DNA of 64,000 nt, taken from assembly GCF_013364235.1 (NCBI RefSeq), contig NZ_CP054919.1, positions 3,096,247-3,160,246 of the forward strand, in the 5' to 3' direction. The notes below the pieces were generated by a model, which was given only the letters and a program-made list of their open reading frames with translations, ran no database searches and was not told where the DNA came from. The position numbers and the translations under genes were made by a program. This DNA is from Kitasatospora sp. NA04385. Its GTDB lineage: Bacteria > Actinomycetota > Actinomycetes > Streptomycetales > Streptomycetaceae. Shown here piece after piece: positions 20,677-28,383 of this stretch; the stretch's first letter is position 1, and each line of letters begins with the position of its first letter.

Positions 20677-21761
20677 TTCAGCGCCTGGTGCGCGTGCGCG
20701 TGGACGTGCCCGTGCCCGGTGCCCGGCACGTGGGTCTCGGTGACCGGCAGCGAGGAGTCCGCCGACAGGTCGAAGGAGGACGGGGCGCGGTCGCGCCAGA
20801 CCATCTCGGCGCCGAGCGCCGCCACCATCGCGCCGTTGTCGGTGCACAGACCCGGCCGCGGCACCCGCAGCACGATGCCGGCCTTGTCACAGCGCTGCTG
20901 CGCCATCTCGCGCAGCCGCGAGTTGGCCGCCACGCCGCCGCCGATCATCAGGTGGTCGACACCGTTGTCCTTGCACGCCCGCACCGCCTTGCGGGTCAGC
21001 ACGTCGGTGACCGCCTCCTGGAAGGACGCCGCGACGTCCGCCACCGGCACCGGCTCCCCGGCCCGCCGCCGGGCCTCCACCCAGCGCGCCACGGCCGTCT
21101 TCAGGCCGGAGAACGAGAAGTCGTACGCCGGGTCGCCGGCGTTGTTCAGGCCGCGCGGGAACGCGATCGCCTTCCCGTCGCCCTCGCGGGCCATCCGGTC
21201 CACCACCGGGCCGCCGGGGAAGCCCAGGCCGAGCACCCGGGCCACCTTGTCGAAGGCCTCGCCCGCCGCGTCGTCGATGGTCGCGCCCAGCGGCCGCACG
21301 TCGGAGGTGATGTCGCTGCTCAGCAGCAGCGAGGAGTGGCCGCCGGAGACCAGCAGCGCCATCGTCGGCTCCGGCAGCCGGCCGTGCTCCAGCTGGTCCA
21401 CGCAGATGTGCGAGGCCAGGTGGTTGACGCCGTACAGCGGCTTGTCCAGCGCCCACGCGTACGCCTTGGCGGCGCTCACGCCGACCAGCAGCGCGCCCGC
21501 CAGGCCCGGGCCGGCGGTGACGGCGATGCCGTCCAGGTCGCTCGCCTTGATCCCGGCGGTGTCCAGCGCCCGCCGGATGGTCGGGACCATCGCCTCCAGG
21601 TGCGCCCGGCTGGCGATCTCCGGCACGACGCCGCCGTACCTGGCGTGGTCGTTGACGCTGGAGGCGACCGCGTCGGCCAGCAGGGTGGTGCCGCGGACGA
21701 TGCCGACGCCGGTCTCGTCGCAGGAGGTCTCGATGCCGAGGACGAGGGGTTCGTCAGCCAT
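20673..21761 (-). CDS. tsaD: tRNA N6-threonylcarbamoyladenosine transferase TsaD
   Basis: A 362-aa ASKHA-fold enzyme that transfers threonylcarbamoyl to A37 of ANN-decoding tRNAs. The N-terminal nucleotide motif [15 protein letters not shown], the metal-binding His pair in NHLASH (His114, His118) and [14 protein letters not shown] are all present. The His/Gly-rich C-terminal tail ([12 protein letters not shown]) is unusual but seen in streptomycetes. It overlaps rimI by 8 nt and the 86-aa gene by 4 nt, so tsaB-rimI-tsaD-86aa form one operon. The start is the ATG at 21761. Confidence 0.96.
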   Translation of the reverse strand: MADEPLVLGIETSCDETGVGIVRGTTLLADAVASSVNDHARYGGVVPEIASRAHLEAMVPTIRRALDTAGIKASDLDGIAVTAGPGLAGALLVGVSAAKAYAWALDKPLYGVNHLASHICVDQLEHGRLPEPTMALLVSGGHSSLLLSSDITSDVRPLGATIDDAAGEAFDKVARVLGLGFPGGPVVDRMAREGDGKAIAFPRGLNNAGDPAYDFSFSGLKTAVARWVEARRRAGEPVPVADVAASFQEAVTDVLTRKAVRACKDNGVDHLMIGGGVAANSRLREMAQQRCDKAGIVLRVPRPGLCTDNGAMVAALGAEMVWRDRAPSSFDLSADSSLPVTETHVPGTGHGHVHAHAHQALK

Positions 21762-22266
21762 TGTGATGATCCTTCAGATCGCTTGCGTCACTTGCGTCAC
21801 TTGCCAGGTGGTCGAGACGCATCACCAGTGCGTCCACGTTGGCGGGCTGGTAGTAGCCCCGCCGGATCCCGACCGGTTCGAACCCGAACCGCTCGTACAG
21901 CCGCTGCGCGCGCAGGTTGTCCACCCGCACCTCCAGCAGCAGTTCGGCGCAGCCGCGCCGGACCGACTCCGCCGTCAGCTCGGCGAGCAGCACCGCCCCG
22001 AGCCCCGCCCCCTGGTGGTCGGAGTCCACCGCGATGGTCTGCACGTCCCCGTCGGCGCCGACCGCCATCAGCCCGGCGTAGCCGACGACCGACCCGTCCG
22101 CGTCCACCGCCACCACGTAGTGCCGGCTCCCGCCCGGGTGCGCCTCGGCCAGCTCGGACCAGTACATCCCCCGCGACCACGCGTCCTCGGGGAACAACCG
22201 GTGCTCCAGCACCATGACCGGCTCGACGTCCCACCACCGCATGGGACGCAGCGCGTACCTAGCCAC
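21754..22266 (-). CDS. rimI: Ribosomal protein S18-alanine N-acetyltransferase RimI
   Basis: A 170-aa GNAT acetyltransferase that acetylates the N-terminal Ala of S18. The acetyl-CoA loop is [15 protein letters not shown], and the C-terminal [21 protein letters not shown] is typical. The start is GTG 22266, immediately downstream of tsaB. The C-terminus carries a direct repeat, [11 protein letters not shown], in the region overlapping tsaD. Position between tsaB and tsaD is conserved in actinobacteria. Confidence 0.92.
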   Translation of the reverse strand: MARYALRPMRWWDVEPVMVLEHRLFPEDAWSRGMYWSELAEAHPGGSRHYVVAVDADGSVVGYAGLMAVGADGDVQTIAVDSDHQGAGLGAVLLAELTAESVRRGCAELLLEVRVDNLRAQRLYERFGFEPVGIRRGYYQPANVDALVMRLDHLASDASDASDLKDHHNG

Positions 22267-22296
22267 GCCGGCCGGCCGCCCCGCCGCGAGGGCCGC

Positions 22297-22944
22297 TCAC
22301 GCCGGAAGCACCGCCTTGTAGCCCGCGGGCACCTGGGCGTCCGGCCGGCGCAGGTACAGCGGGGCGTTCGGCAGCAGCTCCCGGCCGGCGGCCAGCTCGC
22401 GGACCGCGAAGTCGGCCAGCGCGCCCGCCGAGACGTGCTCGGGGCCGCTCGCCGCCGGCAGGCCGTACAGCAGGGCGCCCGCGCCGACCGTCCGGTCGCC
22501 GGGCCCGATCTCCGCCGGGCGGTCCACCGAGGGGCCGCCCACCCGGGCGCCGTCGGCGTCGTACGAGGCCCAGTAGACCTCCTTGCGGCGGGCGTCCGTC
22601 GCGACCGCGAACGCGCCGGTCAGGCCCTCGGTGCGGGCCTGGTGGGCGATCGCGTCCAGGGTGCAGACGCCGTGCACGGGCAGGCCGAGCGCGTCGCCGA
22701 GGGCGGCGGCGGTGACCAGGCCGACCCGCAGGCCGGTGTACGGGCCGGGGCCGACGCCGACCGCGAGGCCGGTCAGCTCGCGCTTGTCCACCCCCGCGGC
22801 GCGCAGCACGTCGGCGATGGTGGGCAGCAGCAGTTCGCCGTGCCGCCGGGCGTCGACCTCGTAGGACTCGGCGAGCACCCGTTCGCCGTCGTGGACGGCG
22901 GCGGTGACGGCGGGAGTGGCGGTGTCGAAGGCGAGGAGGAGCAC
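22297..22944 (-). CDS. tsaB: t6A biosynthesis protein TsaB
   Basis: A 215-aa inactive ASKHA paralogue of TsaD that scaffolds the TsaB-TsaD-TsaE complex. N-terminal LLLAFDTATPAVTAAVHDG and GLAVGVGPGPYTGLRVGL are diagnostic. The start is a GTG at 22944 with little space for a ribosome site, possibly leaderless. In many actinobacteria tsaE is adjacent; here the 23092 gene, the mobile island and a small gene lie between tsaB and tsaE. Confidence 0.94.
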   Translation of the reverse strand: MLLLAFDTATPAVTAAVHDGERVLAESYEVDARRHGELLLPTIADVLRAAGVDKRELTGLAVGVGPGPYTGLRVGLVTAAALGDALGLPVHGVCTLDAIAHQARTEGLTGAFAVATDARRKEVYWASYDADGARVGGPSVDRPAEIGPGDRTVGAGALLYGLPAASGPEHVSAGALADFAVRELAAGRELLPNAPLYLRRPDAQVPAGYKAVLPA

Positions 22945-23091
22945 GGGTTCAAGGTTAGAGGGTCCGGCGCGGGGGCCCGCACCGCGCCCGCCCCGGCGGG
23001 AACACACGACCGCGAGGAGGCCGGAACGGCGGGCCGCACCTGGCACGATGGGCCTTCCCGAAGGTGAGACGCGGAGCGTTGAGGAGCTGAC

Positions 23092-23661
23092 GTGGCGAAG
23101 CTGGGTCCTGGTGCGGTGGTCGGCGGGCTGACCCTGGGCGCGCTGACGGTGATCGGGCTGCTGGCCTTCCAGGCGAACGGCGCGGCCTCCCGCGCGGTCG
23201 CGGCGGTGCCGTCCGCGTCGAGCGCCGCCCCCTCGGCCTCCGCCCCGGAGAGCGGGCGGCCGACCCCGCCGCCGCTGCCCGCCGAGTCCGGCTCGGGCCT
23301 GCGGGTGGTGTACTCGCTGAAGGACCAGCAGGTGTGGCTGGTCGACCCGAAGAAGCCCAACCCGGTGGTGGCCTCGTTCAAGGTGGTGCCGGGCAACACC
23401 CTGCCCGCGGCGGGCACCTACAGCGTCGCCAGCCGGACCGCGGCGGGCACCGGCACGGACGGGCGGCAGATCGAGCACGTGGTGCGGTTCGCCCAGCAGT
23501 CCGGCACGGTGTTCGGCTTCAGCGCGCTGGTCGACGAGAAGGCCCCGGCGCCGTCGCTGGACCCGAGGACGAAGACCGGCGGCGTCCGGGCCACCCGGGC
23601 GGACGGCCAGCTGCTGTGGGACTTCGCGCCGACCGGCACCCGGGTGGTCGTGGTCGAATGA
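23092..23661 (+). CDS. Secreted/membrane-anchored protein with YkuD-like fold, catalytic Cys missing
   Basis: A 189-aa protein with an N-terminal signal or anchor helix ([20 protein letters not shown]), a Ser/Ala/Pro-rich linker and a beta-rich domain starting RVVYSLKDQQVWLVDPKKP. That pattern recalls the first strands of L,D-transpeptidase (YkuD) domains, but no HxxxxxSHGC active-site motif follows, so it should be inactive as a transpeptidase. The start is GTG 23092 after a GAGGAG site. It is divergent from tsaB. Confidence 0.7.
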   Translation: MAKLGPGAVVGGLTLGALTVIGLLAFQANGAASRAVAAVPSASSAAPSASAPESGRPTPPPLPAESGSGLRVVYSLKDQQVWLVDPKKPNPVVASFKVVPGNTLPAAGTYSVASRTAAGTGTDGRQIEHVVRFAQQSGTVFGFSALVDEKAPAPSLDPRTKTGGVRATRADGQLLWDFAPTGTRVVVVE

Positions 23662-23712
23662 CCCGGGGCCGCCCGCACGGCGGCGCCGGGGCTCCCCGGA
23701 CGGGCCCGGGCC

Positions 23713-23914
23713 CTAGGGCCTGTCCGGCCGATCTTGCCGGGCGCCCGACGCCGGATCATCCCGCCTGGAAGCACCGGCCCAACACCCAAGTACATCCAGT
23801 ACGAGGGCGTCGGGCCGGCACTCCCAGCCGGGCGCCAAGGGGGCACCTCCCAGCCCCCCGAGGGGCTGGGGGAGCCGCGCGCTGATCCGACAAGACCGAC
23901 CGGACAGGCCCTAG
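23713..23914. mobile_element. MITE-like element with 24-bp inverted repeats and CTAG flanks
   Basis: The core is 23717-23910 (194 bp). Left end GGCCTGTCCGGCCGATCTTG and the inverse of the right end GGCCTGTCCGGTCGGTCTTG match at 21 of 24 positions over the full repeats. Both sides carry CTAG (23713-23716, 23911-23914), the kind of short target duplication made by IS5-family elements. It has no coding capacity. Inside lies a strong hairpin at 23847-23874 (CTCCCAGCCCC). The ends differ from those of the neighbouring IS, so a different transposase would have moved it. Confidence 0.75.
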
Positions 23915-25009
23915 GGCGCGTATTTGGTCGTGATCAAGCGGTGGCTCTGGTGAGGTCCTTGATCCAGATCATGGCGCCGCGAAGCTGGAGGCCGGCGAGG
24001 TAACTCTCGGGCTTCTTGTCGAACCGGGTGGCGATGCCCCGCCAGGCCTTCAGCTTGTTGATCAGGCGCTCGACGGTGTTCCGCTCTCTGTAGAGCTCGG
24101 CGTCATGGCTGACGGGACGACCGCCTCCGCTGCCCTTCTTCTTCCGGTTGGCGGCCTGGTCCCTCTTCTCCGGGATGACCGCTTTGATGTGGCGTTTGCG
24201 CAGGTAGGAGCGATTGCCGCGGGACGAGTAGGCCATGTCTCCGGCGACCGCGTCGGGTCGGGTGCGGGGGCGGCCGGCCGGCCCGCGAACCCGCATCTTC
24301 TTCAGCACGGGGATGAACTGCGGGCTGTCGGCGGCTTGCCCCTCGGTCAGAACGAGCACCAGCGGGCGGCACTTACGCTCGCCGACGACGTGGACCTTGC
24401 TGGTCTGACCGCCCCTGGACCGCCCGAGCAGGGCAGCCTTCAGCCGGAGCTTTCGCCTGCGCCGGACACGCCGCCGCTCGTCCTGCTCCGGGTCGTCTGT
24501 GGCGCCCTGCCCGTCTTGTCCCTCCGAGCTGCCCCCTTTTGGCGGGCCTTCTCCGCTTCCTCGGCGGCCTTCTCCAGATCGGCGAGCGTGTCGGGGTCCA
24601 GGTGTATCCCAGCGGCGTCATGGTGGGCCCGGACGGTGGTGGAGTCAACGCTGACCAGCGACAGGTCCACCTCACCCCGCTTGGCGGCCTCCGCGATCGC
24701 GCCTTCCAGCAGGGCCTCGAAGACGCCGGCGTCCCGCCATTGCCGGAACCGGTTGTGGACGGTCGACCAGGCGCCGAACTCCCTCGGCGTCTCACGCCAC
24801 TGGCTGCCGGTCTTGAAGTGCCAGACCACGCCCTCGAACTGCCGGCGCAGTTGTTCGGGGTACGGGCCGTACTCGCCGATCGGCAGGTACGGCTCGATGA
24901 ACTCCCACTCTGCATCTGATAGTTGCACTCGCGTCACGGAACACGGTCTACCGGATCAGACCGCACCGCGAAGACAACTTCCCAGAATGATCACAACCAA
25001 ATACGCGCC
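23915..25009 (-). mobile_element. IS5-family insertion sequence (IS427-like), 1095 bp
   Basis: The terminal inverted repeats are GGCGCGTATTTGGTCGTGAT on the left and GGCGCGTATTTGGTTGTGAT on the inverted right end, about 21 of 22 matching. It is flanked by CTAG at 23911-23914 and 25010-25013, fitting the YTAR targets of this family. It carries one transposase in two frames. No internal stop or other damage is seen, so it may be active. Confidence 0.9.
23934..24937 (-). CDS. IS5-family DDE transposase, expressed by -1 frameshift
   Basis: The first frame runs 24937-24440 (165 aa) and contains the N-terminal region and first catalytic Asp (VDSTTVRAHH). The second frame contains the second Asp (AGDMAYSS) and the Glu (RERNTVERLINKLKAWRGIA) and is open from at least 24540 to 23934. 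At 24532-24540 the transcript reads AAAAGGGGG, a slippery A-AAG-GGG site. A -1 slip there joins the frames into a 334-aa protein (134 + 200 residues) including LLGRSRGGQTSKVHVV. The frameshift is inferred from sequence. Start GTG 24937. Confidence 0.85.
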
Positions 25010-25204
25010 CTAGGCGGCGCGCCGCTCCGGCGGGGTGGAGACCGCCTCGGCTGCCCGGCAGGACGCCAGCAGGGCGCGCATCGGCACGGGCGCGGCGGCG
25101 GTGCGCTCCGGGTGCTCCCCGGCGCCCGCGTCCGCGAGGGTCGCGGGGTGCGTGCGGTCCGGGCGGTCCTGGTCCGGGTGGTTCGTGGGGGGTGTGCTCG
25201 GCAT
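25010..25204 (-). CDS. Small Pro/Ala-rich protein with upstream iron box
   Basis: A 64-aa protein of unknown function. The N-terminal half is Pro/Thr/His/Asp-rich (TNHPDQDRPDRTHP); the C-terminal half VPMRALLASCRAAEAVSTPP contains one Cys. The ATG at 25204 has a strong AGGGAGG ribosome site 6 nt upstream. A DtxR/DmdR-type palindrome lies directly upstream (25215-25234), so iron-dependent repression is likely. The TAG stop is part of the CTAG duplicated by the IS, meaning the insertion hit the stop codon without changing the protein. It is convergent with the 23092 gene. Confidence 0.65.
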   Translation of the reverse strand: MPSTPPTNHPDQDRPDRTHPATLADAGAGEHPERTAAAPVPMRALLASCRAAEAVSTPPERRAA

Positions 25205-25214
25205 CGGGCGCCTC

Positions 25215-25234
25215 CCTAGTTAGGCATACCTAAC
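25215..25234. promoter_or_regulatory. Iron box (DmdR/DtxR/IdeR-type operator)
   Basis: The core GTTAGG-CATA-CCTAAC (25219-25234) is a perfect 6+6 palindrome and matches the 3' two thirds of the streptomycete iron box (TTAGGTTAGGCTAACCTAA, 13 of 19 overall). It abuts the ribosome site of the 64-aa gene. Confidence 0.7.
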
Positions 25235-25306
25235 CTGCTGGCGCCATCCCATCACGCCCGCGCGGTGCGCCGCAACCGTTTCCCGACAGGGTGTCGGAAA
25301 CCCGGC

Positions 25307-25819
25307 TCAGTTCTCACCCAATCCGGTGAGGTCCGCACCGTCCCAGCGACCGCCCAGCCCGGTCAGCACGACCCGGCGCCCGTCCGCCTCCTCGTCCGGC
25401 GCGCCCACCGCCTCGCCGCCGAGGGTCCGCTCGATCCGGATCTCCAGCCGGTCCTCGGACAGCTCCTCGACCTTGCCCTCGCCCCACTCGACCACGACCA
25501 CCGACTCGGGCAACGACACGTCCAGGTCGAGGTCCTCCATCTCCTCCAGCCCGCCGCCCAGCCGGTACGCGTCCACGTGCACCAGCGCGGGGCCGCCGGT
25601 CAGCGAGGGGTGCACCCGGGCGATCACGAAGGTCGGCGAGGTGACCGCGCCGCGCACGCCCAGGCCCTCGCCCAGGCCGCGGGTCAGCGTGGTCTTGCCC
25701 GCGCCCAGCTCCCCCGACAGCAGCACCAGGTCGCCGGGGCGCAGCAGGGCGGCCAGGCGCCGGCCGAGGCCGGTCATCCGCTCCGCGGTTTCGACGGTCA
25801 GAGTGGTCTGCGAACCCAT
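25307..25819 (-). CDS. tsaE: tRNA t6A biosynthesis ATPase TsaE
   Basis: A 170-aa P-loop ATPase that drives the TsaB-TsaD cycle. Walker A is GELGAGKTT (about 36-44). SPTFVIARVHP, then VHVDAYRLGG, then VVVVEWGEGK are the family landmarks. The C-terminus is longer than in E. coli and acidic. The start is the ATG at 25819. Downstream of alr and the hydrolase on the same strand with 60-nt spacing, it is probably the last gene of an alr-hydrolase-tsaE unit. Confidence 0.94.
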   Translation of the reverse strand: MGSQTTLTVETAERMTGLGRRLAALLRPGDLVLLSGELGAGKTTLTRGLGEGLGVRGAVTSPTFVIARVHPSLTGGPALVHVDAYRLGGGLEEMEDLDLDVSLPESVVVVEWGEGKVEELSEDRLEIRIERTLGGEAVGAPDEEADGRRVVLTGLGGRWDGADLTGLGEN

Positions 25820-25880
25820 GGCGTCCTTCTTCGATCGTTGCGGCCACCCCTAAGGTGCCACACCGGGCGGAGCGCCCCGT

Positions 25881-27035
25881 TCAGTCCCCGGCCGGCTCCT
25901 GCGCCAGCTCCCGCACGGCCGACGGCAGCGGGCCCGTCCCGGCGCGCTCGGCGGCGCGCTCCAGCAGTACGGCGAGCTCGTGGTCGACGGTGCCGGGGCG
26001 CTCCAGCATCACCAGGTGCCCGGCGCCCTCGACCAGCACCAGCCGGGCGCCGGGCAGTTCGGCGGCGATCGCCTCGGAGTACTCGGGCGGGGTCAGCAGG
26101 TCCTTGGTCCCGGCCAGGACGAGGACCGGCAGGCCGTCCAGGGCGGCCAGCGCGGCGCGCTTGTCGTGCGCGGAGAAGGTCGGGTAGAACTCGGCGACCA
26201 CGTCGATGGGGGTGGCGTCCAGCAGCTGCTCGGCGAACCGGGCGACCGCCGGGTCGACGTCCCGGCTCCCGAACGAGAACCGCCGGTAGAACACCGCGGC
26301 CAGGTCGGAGCCCCAGCGCCGGGTCGCCTCCACCAGCTCGACCTGGCGGCCCAGCGCCCTTATCACCCCGGGCGCGACCCGCTTGACCACCTTGGCACCG
26401 ACCGCGGGCAGGCCCAGCGGCACCGCGTCCCAGTCGCCCGCCAGGGTGCCGACCAGCGCGACGCCGACCACCCGGCCGTCCGGGCCGAACAGCTCGGGGT
26501 GCCGGTCGGCGAGCGCCATCACCGTCATCCCGCCCATCGAGTGCCCGACCAGCACGACCGGCCCCTCGGGGGCGGCCGCGTCCAGCACCGCCTTGAGGTC
26601 GGCGCCGAGCAGGTCGATCGAGGCGGGCTCGCCGCCCAGGTACGAGCGGGAGCGCTCGGAGCGGCCGTGGCTGCGCTGGTCCCAGAACACGGTGCGCAGC
26701 GCGCCGCGCAGGGCGGCCCGCTGGAAGTGCCAGCTGTCCTGGTTGAGGCAGTAGCCGTGGCAGAACACCACGGTGGGGCCGGGCGCCCCGGCCGCCTCGT
26801 CGACCTCGACGTGCAGTTCGGTGCCGTCGGCGGCGGCCACCGTCGTCGGGGTGCCGCGCAGCGAGCCGAAGGCGGCCGCCGCGTCCAGCTCCTCGCGGGC
26901 CCGCCTGCGCATCGCCCGGCCGACGGTCAGCCGCTCGATCGCCACCCCGGCGGCGGCGCCGGCCGCCAGCACGCCCAGCGAGATGCCGATCAGCCCGGCC
27001 CGGGACACCCCGCCGGAGGAGGACTCCTCAGCCAC
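25881..27035 (-). CDS. Alpha/beta hydrolase, membrane-anchored
   Basis: A 384-aa alpha/beta-fold hydrolase. The nucleophile elbow is GHSMGG, in VVLVGHSMGGMTVMALADRH; the oxyanion region is VVFCHGYCLNQDSW; the likely catalytic His is in VEGAGHLVMLERP and the acid near GTKDLLTPPEYSE. An N-terminal hydrophobic helix (GLIGISLGVLAAGAAAGVAI) would anchor it. GTG 27035 follows the alr stop by 3 nt, so the genes are co-transcribed. The alr-hydrolase-tsaE order is conserved in streptomycetes; the substrate is unknown. Confidence 0.88.
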   Translation of the reverse strand: MAEESSSGGVSRAGLIGISLGVLAAGAAAGVAIERLTVGRAMRRRAREELDAAAAFGSLRGTPTTVAAADGTELHVEVDEAAGAPGPTVVFCHGYCLNQDSWHFQRAALRGALRTVFWDQRSHGRSERSRSYLGGEPASIDLLGADLKAVLDAAAPEGPVVLVGHSMGGMTVMALADRHPELFGPDGRVVGVALVGTLAGDWDAVPLGLPAVGAKVVKRVAPGVIRALGRQVELVEATRRWGSDLAAVFYRRFSFGSRDVDPAVARFAEQLLDATPIDVVAEFYPTFSAHDKRAALAALDGLPVLVLAGTKDLLTPPEYSEAIAAELPGARLVLVEGAGHLVMLERPGTVDHELAVLLERAAERAGTGPLPSAVRELAQEPAGD

Positions 27036-27038
27036 CGC

Positions 27039-28223
27039 TCACCCCCGCAGTCCGCCGACGTAGCGTCGCGGGACCCGGCCCCCGATCCGGGTGATGACCT
27101 CGTACGCGATGGTGCCGGAGGCCCGCGCCCAGTCCTCCGCGGTGGGCTCGCCCCGGTCGCCGGCGCCGAACAGCAGCACCTCCGCGCCGACCTCCGGGGT
27201 GTCCCCGCCGAGGTCGACGACGAACTGGTCCATCGCGACCCGCCCGGCCACCCGGTAGCGGGTGGCGCCGATCTGCACCGGCCCGGTGTTGCTGGCGTGC
27301 CGCGGCACGCCGTCCCCGTAGCCGAGCGGGACCAGGCCGAGCGTGGTCGGGCCCGGCGTCGTGTAGTGGTGCCCGTACGAGACGCCGTGGCCGCCGGGCA
27401 CGTGCTTGACCAGCGCCAGCCGGGCCGCCAGCGACATCACCGGCCGCAGCCCGAAGTCGGCGGGCCCGCCGACCTCCGGGACGGGCGACAGGCCGTACAG
27501 GGCGAGGCCGGGCCGGACCAGGTCGTAGTGCGACTGCGGCAGCAGCAGCGTCGCCGGGGAGTTGGCGATGTGCCGCACCTCGGGGTCGACGCCGGCCCGC
27601 TCGGCGAACGCCAGGACCTGCGCGAACGAGTCCAGCTGGGCCTGGATCGAGGGGTGGCCGGGCTCGTCGGCGGCCGCGAAGTGCGACCAGACGCCGACCA
27701 CCCGCAGCAGGCCGTCGGACTGCGCCTTGACCGCGTTCTCCACCAGGTCCGGCCAGTCGTGCGGCTGGCAGCCGTTGCGGCCCAGGCCGGTGTCGGCCTT
27801 CAGGTGCACCCGGGCCGGGACGCCGGTCTCCCGGACGGCGGCGAGCAGTTCGTCCAGCGCCCACTGGCCGCTGACCGAGATGTCCACCGACTCCCGCAGC
27901 GCCCGGGCCCACGGCCCGCCCGGCGTCCACAGCCAGCACAGGATGCGGGCCTGCTCCGGCCCGATCCCGGCGGCCCGCAGCGCGAGCGCCTCCTCCGGCG
28001 TCGCCGTCCCCAGCCACCCGGCCCCGGCCGCGACGGCCTCCCGGGCACACCTGAGCGCGCCGTGGCCGTAGGCGTCCGCCTTGACCACGGCCATCAGCTC
28101 GGGCCCGTTGGTGCGGGCCCGCAGCGCGGCCAGGTTGTCGCGCAGCGCGGCCAGGTCGATGGTCGCCTCGGCCCGCGCCCCCTGGGCCAGGGCGGGCGTC
28201 CCGGTGGTGTTCGCAGTCGTCAT
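27039..28223 (-). CDS. alr: Alanine racemase
   Basis: A 394-aa PLP enzyme that makes D-Ala for peptidoglycan. The Schiff-base Lys48 lies in AVVKADAYGHGA; the second catalytic Tyr is in VSYGHHYTTPGPTTLGLV. The N-terminal TIM barrel and C-terminal beta domain (GRVAMDQFVVDLGGDTPEVG) are complete. The start is the ATG at 28223. It heads the alr-hydrolase-tsaE cluster. Confidence 0.97.
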   Translation of the reverse strand: MTTANTTGTPALAQGARAEATIDLAALRDNLAALRARTNGPELMAVVKADAYGHGALRCAREAVAAGAGWLGTATPEEALALRAAGIGPEQARILCWLWTPGGPWARALRESVDISVSGQWALDELLAAVRETGVPARVHLKADTGLGRNGCQPHDWPDLVENAVKAQSDGLLRVVGVWSHFAAADEPGHPSIQAQLDSFAQVLAFAERAGVDPEVRHIANSPATLLLPQSHYDLVRPGLALYGLSPVPEVGGPADFGLRPVMSLAARLALVKHVPGGHGVSYGHHYTTPGPTTLGLVPLGYGDGVPRHASNTGPVQIGATRYRVAGRVAMDQFVVDLGGDTPEVGAEVLLFGAGDRGEPTAEDWARASGTIAYEVITRIGGRVPRRYVGGLRG

Positions 28224-28261
28224 CGCGTATCAGTCTCCCAGACCCGGGCGGCGAGCCCCAT

Positions 28262-28383
28262 CAGGGGCTCGGGGAACGGCGAGTCCGCGCTGCCGCGTGC
28301 GGTGGCGGGAACCGGAAGCGGATGCGCGCCCCGGCAGTGCGCCGTCAGCAGGCCGGGCCCCGCCGTTCCCCGGGCCCCGTTCA
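28262..28383. repeat. Intergenic inverted-repeat element, copy A
   Basis: Left arm CAGGGGCTCGGGGAACGGCG at 28262 and a partly inverse right arm CCGCCGTTCCCCGGGCCCC ending at the nnr stop codon (28381-28383). It shares its arm sequence with copy B at 29848-30003 on the other side of nnr. Confidence 0.75.

Noticed and set aside
24105..25013. Plus-strand frame of 302 codons through the IS
   Set aside because: It is antisense to the transposase, which has all catalytic residues on the minus strand.
23713..25013. IS and MITE as one composite transposon
   Set aside because: The inverted ends are different and only single CTAG repeats separate them, so two independent insertions fit better.
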